From assembly GCA_964518635.1 (NCBI GenBank), contig CAZFGK010000006.1, positions 1 through 64,000 on the forward strand: a DNA stretch of 64,000 nucleotides, read 5' to 3'. Source of the stretch: CAZFGK01 sp964518635 (GTDB taxonomy: Bacteria; Zixibacteria; MSB-5A5; GN15; FEB-12). Positions 1-7,890 of the stretch are shown here, one piece after another. The translations under genes and the position numbers were made by a program. Below the pieces are notes generated by a model, which had not been told where the DNA came from, searched no databases, and saw only the letters and a program-made list of their open reading frames with translations. Every line of letters begins with the position of its first letter. Position 1 is the stretch's first letter.

Positions 1-945
1 GATCGACGATCATTACTTCTTTCAGCAGATGTCTCACTCGACGGACTTGAATATGCGTTGCAATGGAATCGAATCACTCTGCGCTATCGACTGGCGCGAC
101 TCGATGGGCTTAATCCGGATGTCGACTCCGTGACAGAATTCTCCAATCGATTTCTTACCGGTCACCGACTTGAATATCGATTGAATCGCCACTGGCAGAT
201 CGCATTCGGTGAAATGGTGGTCTTCGGAGGTCCCGGTCGAGGGGTTGAACTTGGCTATCTGAATCCGCTGCTGTTTTATCATGGCTCACAACTCAATGAA
301 GATGTGAACGACAACACGCTTCTTTTCGGCGAAATTTTAGCGCTGCCGTTTCCAAAATCAAAGATATTCACCCAGCTTGTGATTGATGACTTCCAGATCG
401 ACAATGAGGCTCGAGGAGACAAAGAGCCGACACAGTATGCAATGCGCGGCATTTTTGACCTCGTTGATATGTTTCGGAACACTGATCTGCAGATCGGCTA
501 TACAAGAGTGAGTAACTGGACTTACAATCAGATCGATCCCCGCAATCGCTATAGTTATCTCGGGAAACCGATCGCGGATGTTCGAGGGAATGATTACGAC
601 GAAGTCTCGCTATCCATTCGTCGTTGGTTTACACCGACTTCATCAATGAGTGCGTCAATGACCTATCGTCGTCAGGGAGAGGGTCGAGTTAACGCCGATT
701 GGACCGAACCCTGGATTCTTTCGACCGGTGATTACACAGAGCCATTTCCAACCGGAGTGGTGGAGACAGTCCTGAAACCTTCTGTGACCTTTCGAGGAAA
801 TCTCACACGATGGTTTTTCCTGAGTGCCGAAAGTGGTATCAATTTCATTCAGAATGAGCGTCATCTACAGGGAGAAGATGTCAATCGGTTCTTTCTCTCT
901 TTCCTACTCTCCCTGCCGATCAGATTCTCAATTCCTGTCTCGTAG
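1..945 (+). CDS. Wzi-like outer-membrane beta-barrel protein (5' end missing)
   Basis: The frame is open from the first base, so the N-terminus lies outside the window; a TTG at 58 is only an internal candidate start. The visible 314 residues are rich in alternating polar/aromatic strands and end in an aromatic-poor beta segment. The segment FGEMVVFGGPGRG followed by YLNPLLFYHG and a later acidic loop (DDFQID) resembles capsule-assembly Wzi-family barrels, which anchor surface polysaccharide to the outer membrane. Wzi proteins are usually 450-550 residues, which fits the loss of about a third at the edge. The polysaccharide genes at 18.8-30 kb are far away, so context does not confirm a capsule role. 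Family assignment is from motif resemblance only; the outer-membrane barrel call is safer than the Wzi call. Confidence 0.6.
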   Translation, partial: DRRSLLLSADVSLDGLEYALQWNRITLRYRLARLDGLNPDVDSVTEFSNRFLTGHRLEYRLNRHWQIAFGEMVVFGGPGRGVELGYLNPLLFYHGSQLNEDVNDNTLLFGEILALPFPKSKIFTQLVIDDFQIDNEARGDKEPTQYAMRGIFDLVDMFRNTDLQIGYTRVSNWTYNQIDPRNRYSYLGKPIADVRGNDYDEVSLSIRRWFTPTSSMSASMTYRRQGEGRVNADWTEPWILSTGDYTEPFPTGVVETVLKPSVTFRGNLTRWFFLSAESGINFIQNERHLQGEDVNRFFLSFLLSLPIRFSIPVS

Positions 946-997
946 ACAGATTCCGACAGCCATTTGCTTCTGCAGACTCTGAACTATTCATTGGGGT

Positions 998-3082
998 ATG
1001 TCAGATCATGCATCTTTCCAAAATCGAAAACCAAATCGCCTGTTGCAGGCAACATCCCCGTACCTGCGTCAGCATGCCTACAATCCGGTCGACTGGCGAG
1101 AGTGGAATCAGGAGTCGCTGGCAGAATCGAAAGGGCGCAATCTGCCGATTTTCCTTTCGATTGGATACGCAGCCTGTCACTGGTGTCATGTGATGGAGCG
1201 GGAGTCATTTGAAAATGATGTCATCGCAACATTTCTGAATGATCACTTTATCTGCATCAAGGTTGACCGGGAAGAACGTCCTGATCTTGATCATCTCTAC
1301 ATGACTTTTACTCAGGCGATGACTGGTTCCGGCGGATGGCCGATGTCGGTCTGGCTTACACCTGATTTGAAGCCGTTTTATGCGGGGACCTATTTTCCAC
1401 CAGACAATCGGTATGGTCGCCCAGGATTCCTTCATCTTCTCAATGAGCTTTGGCATGTCTGGCAAAGTGAGCGAGAAAAAGTGGATGAATCGGCGGAGAA
1501 TATTACGCAGCATATTCGAGAGCATCTTACTCGATCACTTCCGTCTACTCCACTGCATCCCGAATTGATTGATCGTGCTGCTTTGGGATGGATGCGTCGC
1601 TACGACAGGACAGACGGTGGCTTTGGCAATGCACCAAAATTTCCGCATGCGACCGAGATGCGCCTTGTTCTCCGTCATGCACTTCGATCAGGGAAAGTAG
1701 AAAGCCGCGAGGCAGTCATCCACTCACTTCTTTGCATGCTACGAGGCGGTATCTATGATCAAGTCGGCGGTGGGCTGCATCGCTACAGTGTCGACTCCCA
1801 GTGGCTAGTGCCGCATTTTGAAAAAATGCTTTACGATCAGTCGCTACTTCTCTCCGCACTCTCTGATGTGATGTTGACCGATGGAATCGGAGAGGAGATA
1901 TCAGCGGAAATCTCTGACGCCATGCAGCAGACCATACAATTTCTTCAGCGTGAAATGAAAGATCCCTCCGGTGGATACTATGCGAGTATTGACGCGGATT
2001 CAGAAGGGGAAGAGGGGAAGTATTACGTCTGGAGTGCAAAGGAATTTGACAATGTCCTCGGAGAGAAGTCACACTTGATGCGACCCTATTTTAATGTCAG
2101 CGAGGAAGGAAACTTTGAGGGTTCAAACATACTCCATCGCGGCAAAGATTCAGCGACAAATGCAGAAGGTGAATCAATTTCTCTGACCGAAATTCAGCAG
2201 GCATCTGATGCACTGCTTGCTGCACGTGCCTCACGTATTCCTCCTCAGACCGACACCAAGATCCTCACTTCATGGAATGGGCTCCTGCTTGCGTCATTGG
2301 TCGATTCTGCAATTGCTCTCAATGATCATTCGCATGGGATTGTGGCGCGAGAGCTTGCGAAATCTATTCGAACGCAGATCTGGGATGGAAGAAAGTTGAA
2401 TCGGGGGATTTCATCCGGTGTGACTATTTCCGGTGAGCTCTTTGAAGATTACGCGTATGTCCTTTCAGGAATTTCTAAGCTGCTTGCTGCGGATTCATTC
2501 ATTGAATTCCCCTCGAATGAACGTGCCGATCTTTATCTTTTCGCCGGTCAGCTCGTCGCACGAGCGAAAGAGCACTTTGTTGACTCATCTGCCCGTTGTT
2601 ATCTCTCACCTGCGGACCGTGAGGATTTACTCTTCCGTCCACAGGAAAACACCGACGGCGCAACCCCATCCCCTGTCGGGATGTTTACATCTTCACTGTT
2701 GCTACTCTCCCGAGTGTGCGGTGAGAATTCGTATTTCGATCTCGCCGACCAAATTCTGCAATCACTCTCCGGCGAACTAAGTCAATTTCCGGATGGGATG
2801 GCGAGTATGCTTCTTGCCTACGAACAACAGTTGCGTCCGAGTGTCGAAGTGGTGATAGTCGGGAGTTATGATCGTGGAGAGATCAATCGGATGAGCCGCG
2901 CTCAATGGTTGCATCAGGTGATCCTGCTGGAAAGCATCGATGGAACGCATCCATCAGCTCTGTTCGACCATCGGCGCGAAAAGCTGCAACAGATTTACGT
3001 CTGCACGCAGGGAAGTTGTCAATCACCCGTGAGCACTTTGCAGGAAGCGGGGAATCTGATTCGAAAGCTGATTGCTTCTTAG
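998..3082 (+). CDS. YyaL/SSP411-type thioredoxin-domain protein (DUF255)
   Basis: 694 residues, the normal length for this family (bacterial YyaL, human SPATA20). The N-terminus carries the family signature NRLLQATSPYLRQHAYNPVDW (about residues 13-33) and a thioredoxin-like active site ACHWCHVME with Cys60 and Cys63; GSGGWPMSVWLTPD follows. The remaining ~450 residues form an alpha/alpha-toroid like the N-acylglucosamine 2-epimerase/glycosidase fold (GGGLHRYSVD, PHFEKMLYDQ, TSWNGLLL). No signal peptide is visible, so it is probably cytoplasmic. The biochemical role of the family is not settled; a redox function is inferred from the CxxC. The start follows a GGGG tract only one base upstream, so initiation is weakly supported. 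Its stop overlaps the stop of the convergent SRPBCC gene by 4 bases. Confidence 0.9.
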   Translation: MSDHASFQNRKPNRLLQATSPYLRQHAYNPVDWREWNQESLAESKGRNLPIFLSIGYAACHWCHVMERESFENDVIATFLNDHFICIKVDREERPDLDHLYMTFTQAMTGSGGWPMSVWLTPDLKPFYAGTYFPPDNRYGRPGFLHLLNELWHVWQSEREKVDESAENITQHIREHLTRSLPSTPLHPELIDRAALGWMRRYDRTDGGFGNAPKFPHATEMRLVLRHALRSGKVESREAVIHSLLCMLRGGIYDQVGGGLHRYSVDSQWLVPHFEKMLYDQSLLLSALSDVMLTDGIGEEISAEISDAMQQTIQFLQREMKDPSGGYYASIDADSEGEEGKYYVWSAKEFDNVLGEKSHLMRPYFNVSEEGNFEGSNILHRGKDSATNAEGESISLTEIQQASDALLAARASRIPPQTDTKILTSWNGLLLASLVDSAIALNDHSHGIVARELAKSIRTQIWDGRKLNRGISSGVTISGELFEDYAYVLSGISKLLAADSFIEFPSNERADLYLFAGQLVARAKEHFVDSSARCYLSPADREDLLFRPQENTDGATPSPVGMFTSSLLLLSRVCGENSYFDLADQILQSLSGELSQFPDGMASMLLAYEQQLRPSVEVVIVGSYDRGEINRMSRAQWLHQVILLESIDGTHPSALFDHRREKLQQIYVCTQGSCQSPVSTLQEAGNLIRKLIAS

Positions 3083-3552
3083 CCCGCTGTTTTCCTTAAC
3101 TGATGCTCGACAAGATGATCGAGCACATTTCGCCACGCGCGCAGGAAGTAGGCATAGGTCGCCTCCCAATCGACCCCCTCAAGAAATCCGTAATGGGTGA
3201 CACGGACCCGTGTCTCCTGTGCATTGACTTCATCAAACTCGACAATCACCCAAGCTTTATGTGCATGATCCCGAACGGTCGGAATAGTCGGCGGCGCATT
3301 CCAACTGATCACGAGAGATTTTTCAGGAATCCATGCAAGCACCTGACAAGTTTCCGATCCGCGGCCGCCGATGGGACCATCCGGCAGAAAGTAGAGTTCG
3401 TACGCTCCGTATGGCTGCAACTCAACCTTTGCACTTCTTACCAGCCACTCAGTGATCCCCTCGGTGGAGGTCCATAATCTCCAGATTTCAGAGATTGAAC
3501 CGCGAACAACTACTTCGTGGTGAATTTTTAGGTCCGCAATTTGTACTGTCAT
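3079..3552 (-). CDS. SRPBCC / AHSA1-like domain protein
   Basis: 157 residues forming a single SRPBCC (START-like, AHSA1 family) domain. Seen: an initial strand with HHEVVVRGSISEIWRLWTS, the segment EGITEWL, PYGAYELYF, and the C-terminal helix WEATYAYFLRAWRNVLDHL that closes the hydrophobic pocket; all are in the usual order. Such proteins bind small hydrophobic ligands or act as Aha1-like co-chaperones or stress proteins; no specific ligand can be inferred. The ATG at 3552 is chosen because a perfect GGAGG lies 8 bases upstream; TTG and ATG codons further 5' would place GGAGG inside the gene. It faces the YyaL gene (4-base overlap of stop codons) and is divergent from the OsmC gene. Confidence 0.8.
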   Translation of the reverse strand: MTVQIADLKIHHEVVVRGSISEIWRLWTSTEGITEWLVRSAKVELQPYGAYELYFLPDGPIGGRGSETCQVLAWIPEKSLVISWNAPPTIPTVRDHAHKAWVIVEFDEVNAQETRVRVTHYGFLEGVDWEATYAYFLRAWRNVLDHLVEHQLRKTAG

Positions 3553-3660
3553 TTTCATATCCTCCAGCAATTCTGTGAATTACAGGCAATCATCAACCAA
3601 GAACTTTTGCGTCATGCAATCAATGCAACTATACTCAATCAATTGTTCGAAAGGAACTCT

Positions 3661-4509
3661 ATGCCAACTACTACCACTACTCTTCGCTGGGCGGGAGGAT
3701 TTCGCTTTGAGGGGGCAGGGATATATGGTCACCCGATTGCCACCGACGCTGTCAAAACGATCGGCGGAGCAGAATCGGGTCACAAGCCGACCGAGTTGCT
3801 TCTCTGGGGACTCGCCAGTTGTACCGGAATTGATGTCCTTCTTGTTCTCAAGAAACAGCGACAGGAATTAACTGATCTTGAGATTGAAGTGACCGGGCAC
3901 AATAACGATGAGTATCCGCGTCCGTTCCACACCATCGATGTCACCTATCGGGCCAAAGGTCACAACCTCGACGCCAACAAATTCAGGCAGGCAGTTGACT
4001 TGAGTGAATCGAAGTACTGTATCGTAAGTCAGACACTTCAGAACAAAGCAGAGGTACGCACGCATATCGAAATTCAGGAATCAGATGAGAAGAAGATTTC
4101 TCCTGATGTTGAAATTCAGTTCACTCCGATCAGTGCGACTATTCGCACGCAGAAATCGGTCGATGCAGTATCCGTTGCACTTCAGGAAATTGGCCTGGCA
4201 AACGGCTTTCGCACATTAGCAGTCCATGATGTGCAACAAACCCTCGCCGAAAAAGGATTCGAGCGGGGTCCGCTTCGCATTATCGAAATCTGCAATGCAT
4301 CGTTTGCTCATCGGGCACTTGAAATCGATATGAACGTCGCCCTGTTTATGCCCTGCCGTTTTACCGTCTATCAGGATACTTCTGCAACTGTCATCACCCT
4401 TGCGCGCCCCTCAATGATTGCGCAAGTTATACCTGATGCCGAGTTAACGCAGATGTCGGCTGACATAGAAGCTGAATTACTGACCATCATGAAAGAAGCC
4501 GCGCAATGA
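3661..4509 (+). CDS. OsmC-like peroxiredoxin fused to a DUF302 domain
   Basis: 282 residues with two domains. Residues 1-140 are an OsmC/Ohr fold: Cys54 in GLASCTGIDVL and Cys120 in SESKYCIVSQ are the two thiols that reduce organic hydroperoxides in this family. Residues about 145-280 match DUF302: repeated strands around TIRTQKSVDAV, the LRIIEICNASFAHRAL core with its conserved C-N, and MPCRFTVYQD. DUF302 is usually a free-standing protein or fused to other redox domains. The ATG at 3661 has AAAGGAA 7 bases upstream; the open frame extends to 3541 but those residues lack family similarity. It overlaps the thioredoxin-like lipoprotein gene by ATGA, so both are probably co-translated and may form a peroxide/thiol defence pair. 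Confidence 0.85.
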   Translation: MPTTTTTLRWAGGFRFEGAGIYGHPIATDAVKTIGGAESGHKPTELLLWGLASCTGIDVLLVLKKQRQELTDLEIEVTGHNNDEYPRPFHTIDVTYRAKGHNLDANKFRQAVDLSESKYCIVSQTLQNKAEVRTHIEIQESDEKKISPDVEIQFTPISATIRTQKSVDAVSVALQEIGLANGFRTLAVHDVQQTLAEKGFERGPLRIIEICNASFAHRALEIDMNVALFMPCRFTVYQDTSATVITLARPSMIAQVIPDAELTQMSADIEAELLTIMKEAAQ

Positions 4510-5048
4510 AGAGTCGAGTCTCATTACTCACACTTGTGACAATAGTAATCTCGGTGCTGCTTTCAACAGGAGGCTGTGGCCCCAAGCAGATTACTGGCGT
4601 GACAGTAAAATGGCGGAGTTTTGCCGAAATGCAGCCGACTTTTCCGAGCAACTCGCGCCCGACGATGCTCTATATCAGCCAGAACAACTGCCATCATTGC
4701 CACAAAATGAAGGACACCATCTTCGCCCGTCCGGAGATCGCCAAATTCATCAATGACAATTTCGATGCCCTCGAAATCAATGTCGACACCGATATGCCGA
4801 TCAAGATTCAGGGGGAGTCCTATGAGCACCATCCCTTCCATGAACTACTCAGCATTCAGGGGATCCCCTGCTACTATTTCTTTTCCGCCGACGGGAACAT
4901 CATCGGCATGCTGCATGGTTCGCAGACTGTGCTCGATTTCAAGCGGATCCTTGCCTACACCGTCAACGGTCACTTCGGCAAGACTCGTTACCTCGACTGG
5001 CTCAAAACCGACGAAGCAAAGATCGATACCCTTTACGGCTTCTGGTAA
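4506..5048 (+). CDS. Thioredoxin-like lipoprotein
   Basis: 180 residues. The first ~20 residues are a hydrophobic signal sequence ending in a lipobox-like STGGC with Cys24 as the presumed lipidated residue. Residues about 50-150 form a thioredoxin fold: RPTMLYISQNNCHHCHKMKD with active-site Cys62 and Cys65, then GIPCYYFFSADG, where the cis-proline loop of thioredoxins sits (IP). The CHHC pair resembles the DUF255/SoxW type rather than classical CGPC. It is likely anchored in the periplasm facing side of a membrane and acts as a thiol reductant or oxidant. The start overlaps the OsmC-DUF302 stop by 4 bases (ATGA), indicating translational coupling. Confidence 0.82.
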   Translation: MKSRVSLLTLVTIVISVLLSTGGCGPKQITGVTVKWRSFAEMQPTFPSNSRPTMLYISQNNCHHCHKMKDTIFARPEIAKFINDNFDALEINVDTDMPIKIQGESYEHHPFHELLSIQGIPCYYFFSADGNIIGMLHGSQTVLDFKRILAYTVNGHFGKTRYLDWLKTDEAKIDTLYGFW

Positions 5049-5143
5049 GCCGTCGTTCCTCTTTATCTTGATATTCAGACCATAAGATTTCATTCTCCTG
5101 CTGGCGTTGCACGAGATCGTTCGTCACGCCATTGGAGGTAAGC

Positions 5144-5593
5144 ATGGCAGCAGGTCAGGAATCCGGTTTCACCGCGATCTTCTGGATATGGATGGCGGCA
5201 GGGGTCGCTTTTCTCATCTTTGAAGTACTCACTCCCGCGGTCTTTTTCATCTGTTTCACCATCGGGGCTGCCGTCGCGGGAATCTATTCCTATTTCAGCC
5301 CGAATGATTACTACTGGCAGATCGGCATATTCGTGCTCGTCTCGCTGGTGCTAATTCCCTTCACCCGCAAATTCGCCCGTCGGATGTCCTCCGGCCCCAC
5401 ACAGGGGGCGAATGTCGACCGTATGATCGGCGGCACGGCGGTGGTAATTCGCAGTATCATGCCGGATGAACCGGGGCAGGTCAGATTTGAAAGTGAACAC
5501 TGGGCGGCAAGTGCAGCGGTGCCGATTAACGAAGGTTCGCGAGTGAAAATCATCGCGATTAAAGGAACTCGTGTCGATGTCGAACCGATGTGA
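5144..5593 (+). CDS. NfeD-family membrane protein
   Basis: 149 residues, the short (NfeD1b-like) form. Three to four hydrophobic helices occupy residues ~10-80 (FWIWMAAGVAFLIFEVLTPA, FFICFTIGAAVAGIY, WQIGIFVLVSLVLIPF); the C-terminal ~60 residues form the OB-fold seen in NfeD (IGGTAVVIRSI, GQVRFESEHWAA, GSRVKIIAIKGTRVDVEPM). NfeD proteins are obligate partners of SPFH/stomatin proteins in membrane microdomain organisation and quality control, and the next gene is exactly such a protein. The ATG at 5144 is preceded by GGAGGT with 5-base spacing; the in-frame TTG at 5132 lies upstream of this ribosome-binding site and is rejected. Confidence 0.92.
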   Translation: MAAGQESGFTAIFWIWMAAGVAFLIFEVLTPAVFFICFTIGAAVAGIYSYFSPNDYYWQIGIFVLVSLVLIPFTRKFARRMSSGPTQGANVDRMIGGTAVVIRSIMPDEPGQVRFESEHWAASAAVPINEGSRVKIIAIKGTRVDVEPM

Positions 5594-5654
5594 GCGCACA
5601 TTTGAGCTTGGGTTACGTTGCGCTTTACTGCTTTGAGAAAGAAGGAATGAGAGG

Positions 5655-6578
5655 ATGTTTGAAGGTATGAATACCGTCGTTATTTTTCTGATCGTCGCAT
5701 TGGTCTTTGCCTTTATCATGGTCGTCTCGGCGGTGCGAATTATTCGCCCGTTTGAGAAAGGACTTGTCGAACGGCTCGGCCGTTTCAACAAAGTTCTCGA
5801 CCCGGGGCTGAACCTGATCTTTCCGTTTTTCGATACTGTTATCAAGGTCGACATGCGGGAAGTGGTCATTGATGTCCCCGCGCAGTTGGTGATTACCAAA
5901 GACAATGTGGGCGTGGAGGTCGATGGTGTCATTTACTGTCAGGTGACTGATCCCTTCCGTTCCCGCTATGAAATCACCAACTATATCCAGGCCGCGACGA
6001 AACTAGCGCAGACCAATCTGCGAAATGTGATCGGTGAGATCGAACTGGATGCGGTGTTGTCTTCGCGTGAGCGGATCAATTCGCAGCTTCGTGATGTGAT
6101 GGACAACGCTACCGACAAATGGGGAGTGAAAGTCAATCGTATTGAGCTGCAGCGTATCGATCCGCCGGTTGATATTACAACGGCGATGTCTCGTCAGATG
6201 AAAGCCGAGCGTGAAAAACGAGCGACGATTCTGGATGCCGAAGCGGTGCGTCAGAGTGAGATCACCAAATCAGAAGGCTCGAAACTGTCGCAGATTCTTG
6301 AAGCCGAGGGGTATGCCCAGTCGGTGAAACTGAAAGCGGATGCGGAGAAGTATCGTCAGATTGCCGTGGCGGAAGGGGAAGCATCGGCGATCAGTTCTGT
6401 CTTCACTGCGATTGCGTCGAGCAAGCCGGATGATAAGGTGATCGCGTTGAAATATCTGGAGATGCTTCCCAAGCTGGCGGATGGAACGGCGAACAAAGTC
6501 TTTATCCCGTACGAGGCCTCAGGGATTATGTCAGCGGTGAGCGCGATGCTTGGGGAACGGGGGAGTGCGAAGAGTTGA
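5655..6578 (+). CDS. SPFH/Band 7 (stomatin-like) membrane protein
   Basis: 307 residues. One N-terminal membrane helix (VVIFLIVALVFAFIMVVSAV) is followed by the SPFH/Band 7 domain: RIIRPFEKGLVERLGRFNKV, PGLNLIFPFFDTV, VDMREVVIDVPAQ, and the NLRNVIGEIELDAVLSSRERIN block are highly typical of the QmcA/stomatin (slipin) group. The C-terminal third is a coiled coil rich in Ala/Glu/Lys (MKAEREKRATILDAEAVRQS) ending in an alanine/serine tail. Such proteins oligomerise into membrane rings and often pair with proteases or NfeD; here the NfeD gene lies 61 bases upstream, so the two form an operon. Located in the inner membrane. Length and domain order are complete. Confidence 0.93.
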   Translation: MFEGMNTVVIFLIVALVFAFIMVVSAVRIIRPFEKGLVERLGRFNKVLDPGLNLIFPFFDTVIKVDMREVVIDVPAQLVITKDNVGVEVDGVIYCQVTDPFRSRYEITNYIQAATKLAQTNLRNVIGEIELDAVLSSRERINSQLRDVMDNATDKWGVKVNRIELQRIDPPVDITTAMSRQMKAEREKRATILDAEAVRQSEITKSEGSKLSQILEAEGYAQSVKLKADAEKYRQIAVAEGEASAISSVFTAIASSKPDDKVIALKYLEMLPKLADGTANKVFIPYEASGIMSAVSAMLGERGSAKS

Positions 6579-6593
6579 TCAGTATGTATTAGA

Positions 6594-6624
6594 TTTGTAG
6601 CCCGACCCCGCGGGTCGGGTTCAT
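6594..6624. repeat. 31-base palindromic repeat, copy 1
   Basis: A TTTGTAG start, the palindrome CCCGACCCCGCGGGTCGGG (inverted arms CCCGACCC/GGGTCGGG around a short centre) and a GTTCAT end. It is identical over 31 bases to the copy at 6737. It lies 16 bases after the SPFH stop and could also work as a transcript-end hairpin, although no T-run follows. Confidence 0.85.
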
Positions 6625-6651
6625 GAGATTGGGTACGTATCTATCTTATCT

Positions 6652-6680
6652 TGTCATGCTGAGCTTGTCGAAGCATGACA
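6652..6680. repeat. Dispersed palindrome of the TGTCATGCTGAGC type, copy 1
   Basis: Reads TGTCATGCTGAGC - TTGTCGAAGCATGACA with arms TGTCATGCT/AGCATGACA. The copy at 7857-7883 is the same element in the opposite orientation with one mismatch. Elements of this kind are scattered in many bacterial genomes as REP-like extragenic hairpins. Confidence 0.75.
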
Positions 6681-6736
6681 TCCTGTGACAATCCTGGGCG
6701 TCGGGTGGCCCGCACAAACACGTCTACATCTTAGCC

Positions 6737-6767
6737 TTTGTAGCCCGACCCCGCGGGTCGGGTTCAT
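6737..6767. repeat. 31-base palindromic repeat, copy 2
   Basis: Identical to 6594-6624 over 31 bases and in the same orientation, 143 bases apart. It contains the same CCCGACCC/GGGTCGGG inverted arms. Confidence 0.85.
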
Positions 6768-6779
6768 AAGGACTGGCTG

Positions 6780-6815
6780 GGTGGCGCAGCCCTTTAGCGT
6801 GCGAAATCAGTGGCG
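6780..6815. repeat. GGTGGCNCANCC-type repeat, divergent copy
   Basis: GGTGGCGCAGCCCTTTAGCG followed by TGCGAAATCAGTGGCG aligns with the element at 6909-6950 (same GGTGGC start, central inverted arms, AATCAGTG end), with about 70% identity by eye. Confidence 0.5.
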
Positions 6816-6908
6816 TACATCTCAATCAATGTGACATCTTTAAAGTACAGGAATTCTCATGTTGTAACGACACAAAGGAAAACGAGAGCACCGCTTGTAA
6901 TTAAGGCT

Positions 6909-6950
6909 AGGTGGCACACCCATTCTTATGGGTGTGAATCAGTGATGTGG
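6909..6950. repeat. GGTGGCACACCC-type repeat, left copy
   Basis: AGGTGGCACACCCATTC then TTATGGGTGTGAATCAGTGATG; the internal arms CACACCCAT/ATGGGTGTG form a hairpin. It matches the reverse complement of 7082-7124, so the two bound a 216-base segment as imperfect inverted terminal repeats. Confidence 0.6.
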
Positions 6951-7081
6951 TCTTCAATTCTTGGGCGGACATGACAAAGCGGGGAATATCCTTTAGCCAT
7001 AATCCGACGAGTGCAATACATCGTGTGAAGTTAGAACAGCCACCTAGCATGAACTTAGACGATAAGTCAATGAGTGCAGGG

Positions 7082-7124
7082 GGCATCACCGACTTCACAC
7101 CCGTCAGAACGGGTGTGCACCTTG
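7082..7124. repeat. GGTGGCACACCC-type repeat, right copy (inverted)
   Basis: GGCATCACCGACTTCACACCC followed by GTCAGAACGGGTGTGCACCTT; reverse complement of the left copy with scattered compensatory changes in the hairpin arms (CACACCCGT/ACGGGTGTG here, CACACCCAT/ATGGGTGTG at the left copy). Paired changes imply the hairpin is under selection. Confidence 0.6.
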
Positions 7125-7152
7125 CCGGACAGATGCTAGGGCAAGATCCCTT

Positions 7153-7725
7153 TCAACGCATTCTAAGTTGCTTCGCTCGCTCAATTTCGGACTTAAGTGA
7201 CTCTATGTTTCTCCGCAGTTCCTCAGAATTGCCATGTTTGTGTCTCTTAATGGCTCTATGAAATGAGATCATCGTGTATTGTCGATTGCTTGAAACAACT
7301 AGAACTGCAGGACTATACCCTTGATGGCCCTCCATCAATTTCCTGAACGCACGAACTTCTAATGGCAGTGACCGTTTTCTTTCCCATTGGTGTCGCTCAG
7401 CATAATTTAGTACAAGAAAATCACTCGACAGATGTGGAAGTATTTCTTCTTCTACGTAGACCTGCCATTTTGCACTCTTAGAGTAGACAAGCAGGCCGAG
7501 CTTGCCTCTCTTATAGAATTCAGAAAACAGCTGTATCTTTTGAACATGGAATTCGATCACGGCGATGAGCATCAGACAAACGCAAGCGGCGAGTAAGATA
7601 AGGACTAGGAGAAAGTATTTGATGAGGATGAAAAGGAAAATGGTCAAGGAAATAAATGAAATTGCAAAGCACCCGAGATTCTCCTTGAAGCTTTTCCATC
7701 TATCTGATCTTTGACTCACACACAA
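7153..7725 (-). CDS. Hypothetical membrane protein in repeat island
   Basis: 190 residues, no family recognised. Residues ~18-55 are strongly hydrophobic and probably form two membrane helices (CFAISFISLTIFLFILIKYF and LLVLILLAACVCLMLIAVIE); the rest is soluble, basic and Arg/Lys/His-rich, ending in a short helical segment (ELRRNIESLKSEIERAKQL) with coiled-coil character. G+C is visibly lower than in the neighbours, and repeats flank it on both sides, which suggests recent acquisition. The start is doubtful: TTG at 7725 opens the frame, GTG at 7719 is an alternative, and neither has a good ribosome-binding site. The long open frame with an organised topology is the main support. Confidence 0.5.
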   Translation of the reverse strand: MCVSQRSDRWKSFKENLGCFAISFISLTIFLFILIKYFLLVLILLAACVCLMLIAVIEFHVQKIQLFSEFYKRGKLGLLVYSKSAKWQVYVEEEILPHLSSDFLVLNYAERHQWERKRSLPLEVRAFRKLMEGHQGYSPAVLVVSSNRQYTMISFHRAIKRHKHGNSEELRRNIESLKSEIERAKQLRMR

Positions 7726-7801
7726 GCATAAGAAGTAATCTGAAACTGTTCAAGGTCGGGTTTTTCGAGTGCGACCGAGTCTCGTGAATCTCCTTTGACA
7801 G

Positions 7802-7821
7802 GGCAGACGAGGGCGTCTGCC
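7802..7821. repeat. GGCAGACG hairpin
   Basis: GGCAGACGAGGGCGTCTGCC: 8-base arms GGCAGACG/CGTCTGCC around AGGG. No T-run follows; it looks like a REP-type extragenic palindrome. Confidence 0.6.
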
Positions 7822-7856
7822 GCTCACAATGGTGGTGTTCATGAATGACTTGGGAA

Positions 7857-7883
7857 GTCATGCTTCGACATGCTCAGCATGAC
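7857..7883. repeat. Dispersed palindrome of the TGTCATGCTGAGC type, copy 2 (inverted)
   Basis: GTCATGCTTCGACATGC then TCAGCATGAC. Reverse complement of the element at 6652-6680 with one mismatch. It sits directly beside a RAYT-type hairpin at 7891. Confidence 0.75.
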
Positions 7884-7890
7884 AAGAAAA

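Larger units (their letters stand above)
6579..7152. other. Gene-free, repeat-rich stretch
   Basis: No supported gene in 574 bases. It holds two identical 31-base palindrome-containing repeats, one half of a dispersed TGTCATGCTGAGC-type palindrome, and three copies of a GGTGGCACACCC-type repeat (listed separately). Small open frames here (6947-7261 plus strand, 6907-7098 minus strand) are built partly from the repeats and have no ribosome-binding site or recognisable protein. The base composition is lower in G+C than the flanking genes. Confidence 0.7.

Noticed and set aside
6947..7261. 104-codon plus-strand frame
   Set aside because: It crosses the inverted repeat pair and the antisense end of the membrane-protein gene and has no ribosome-binding site.
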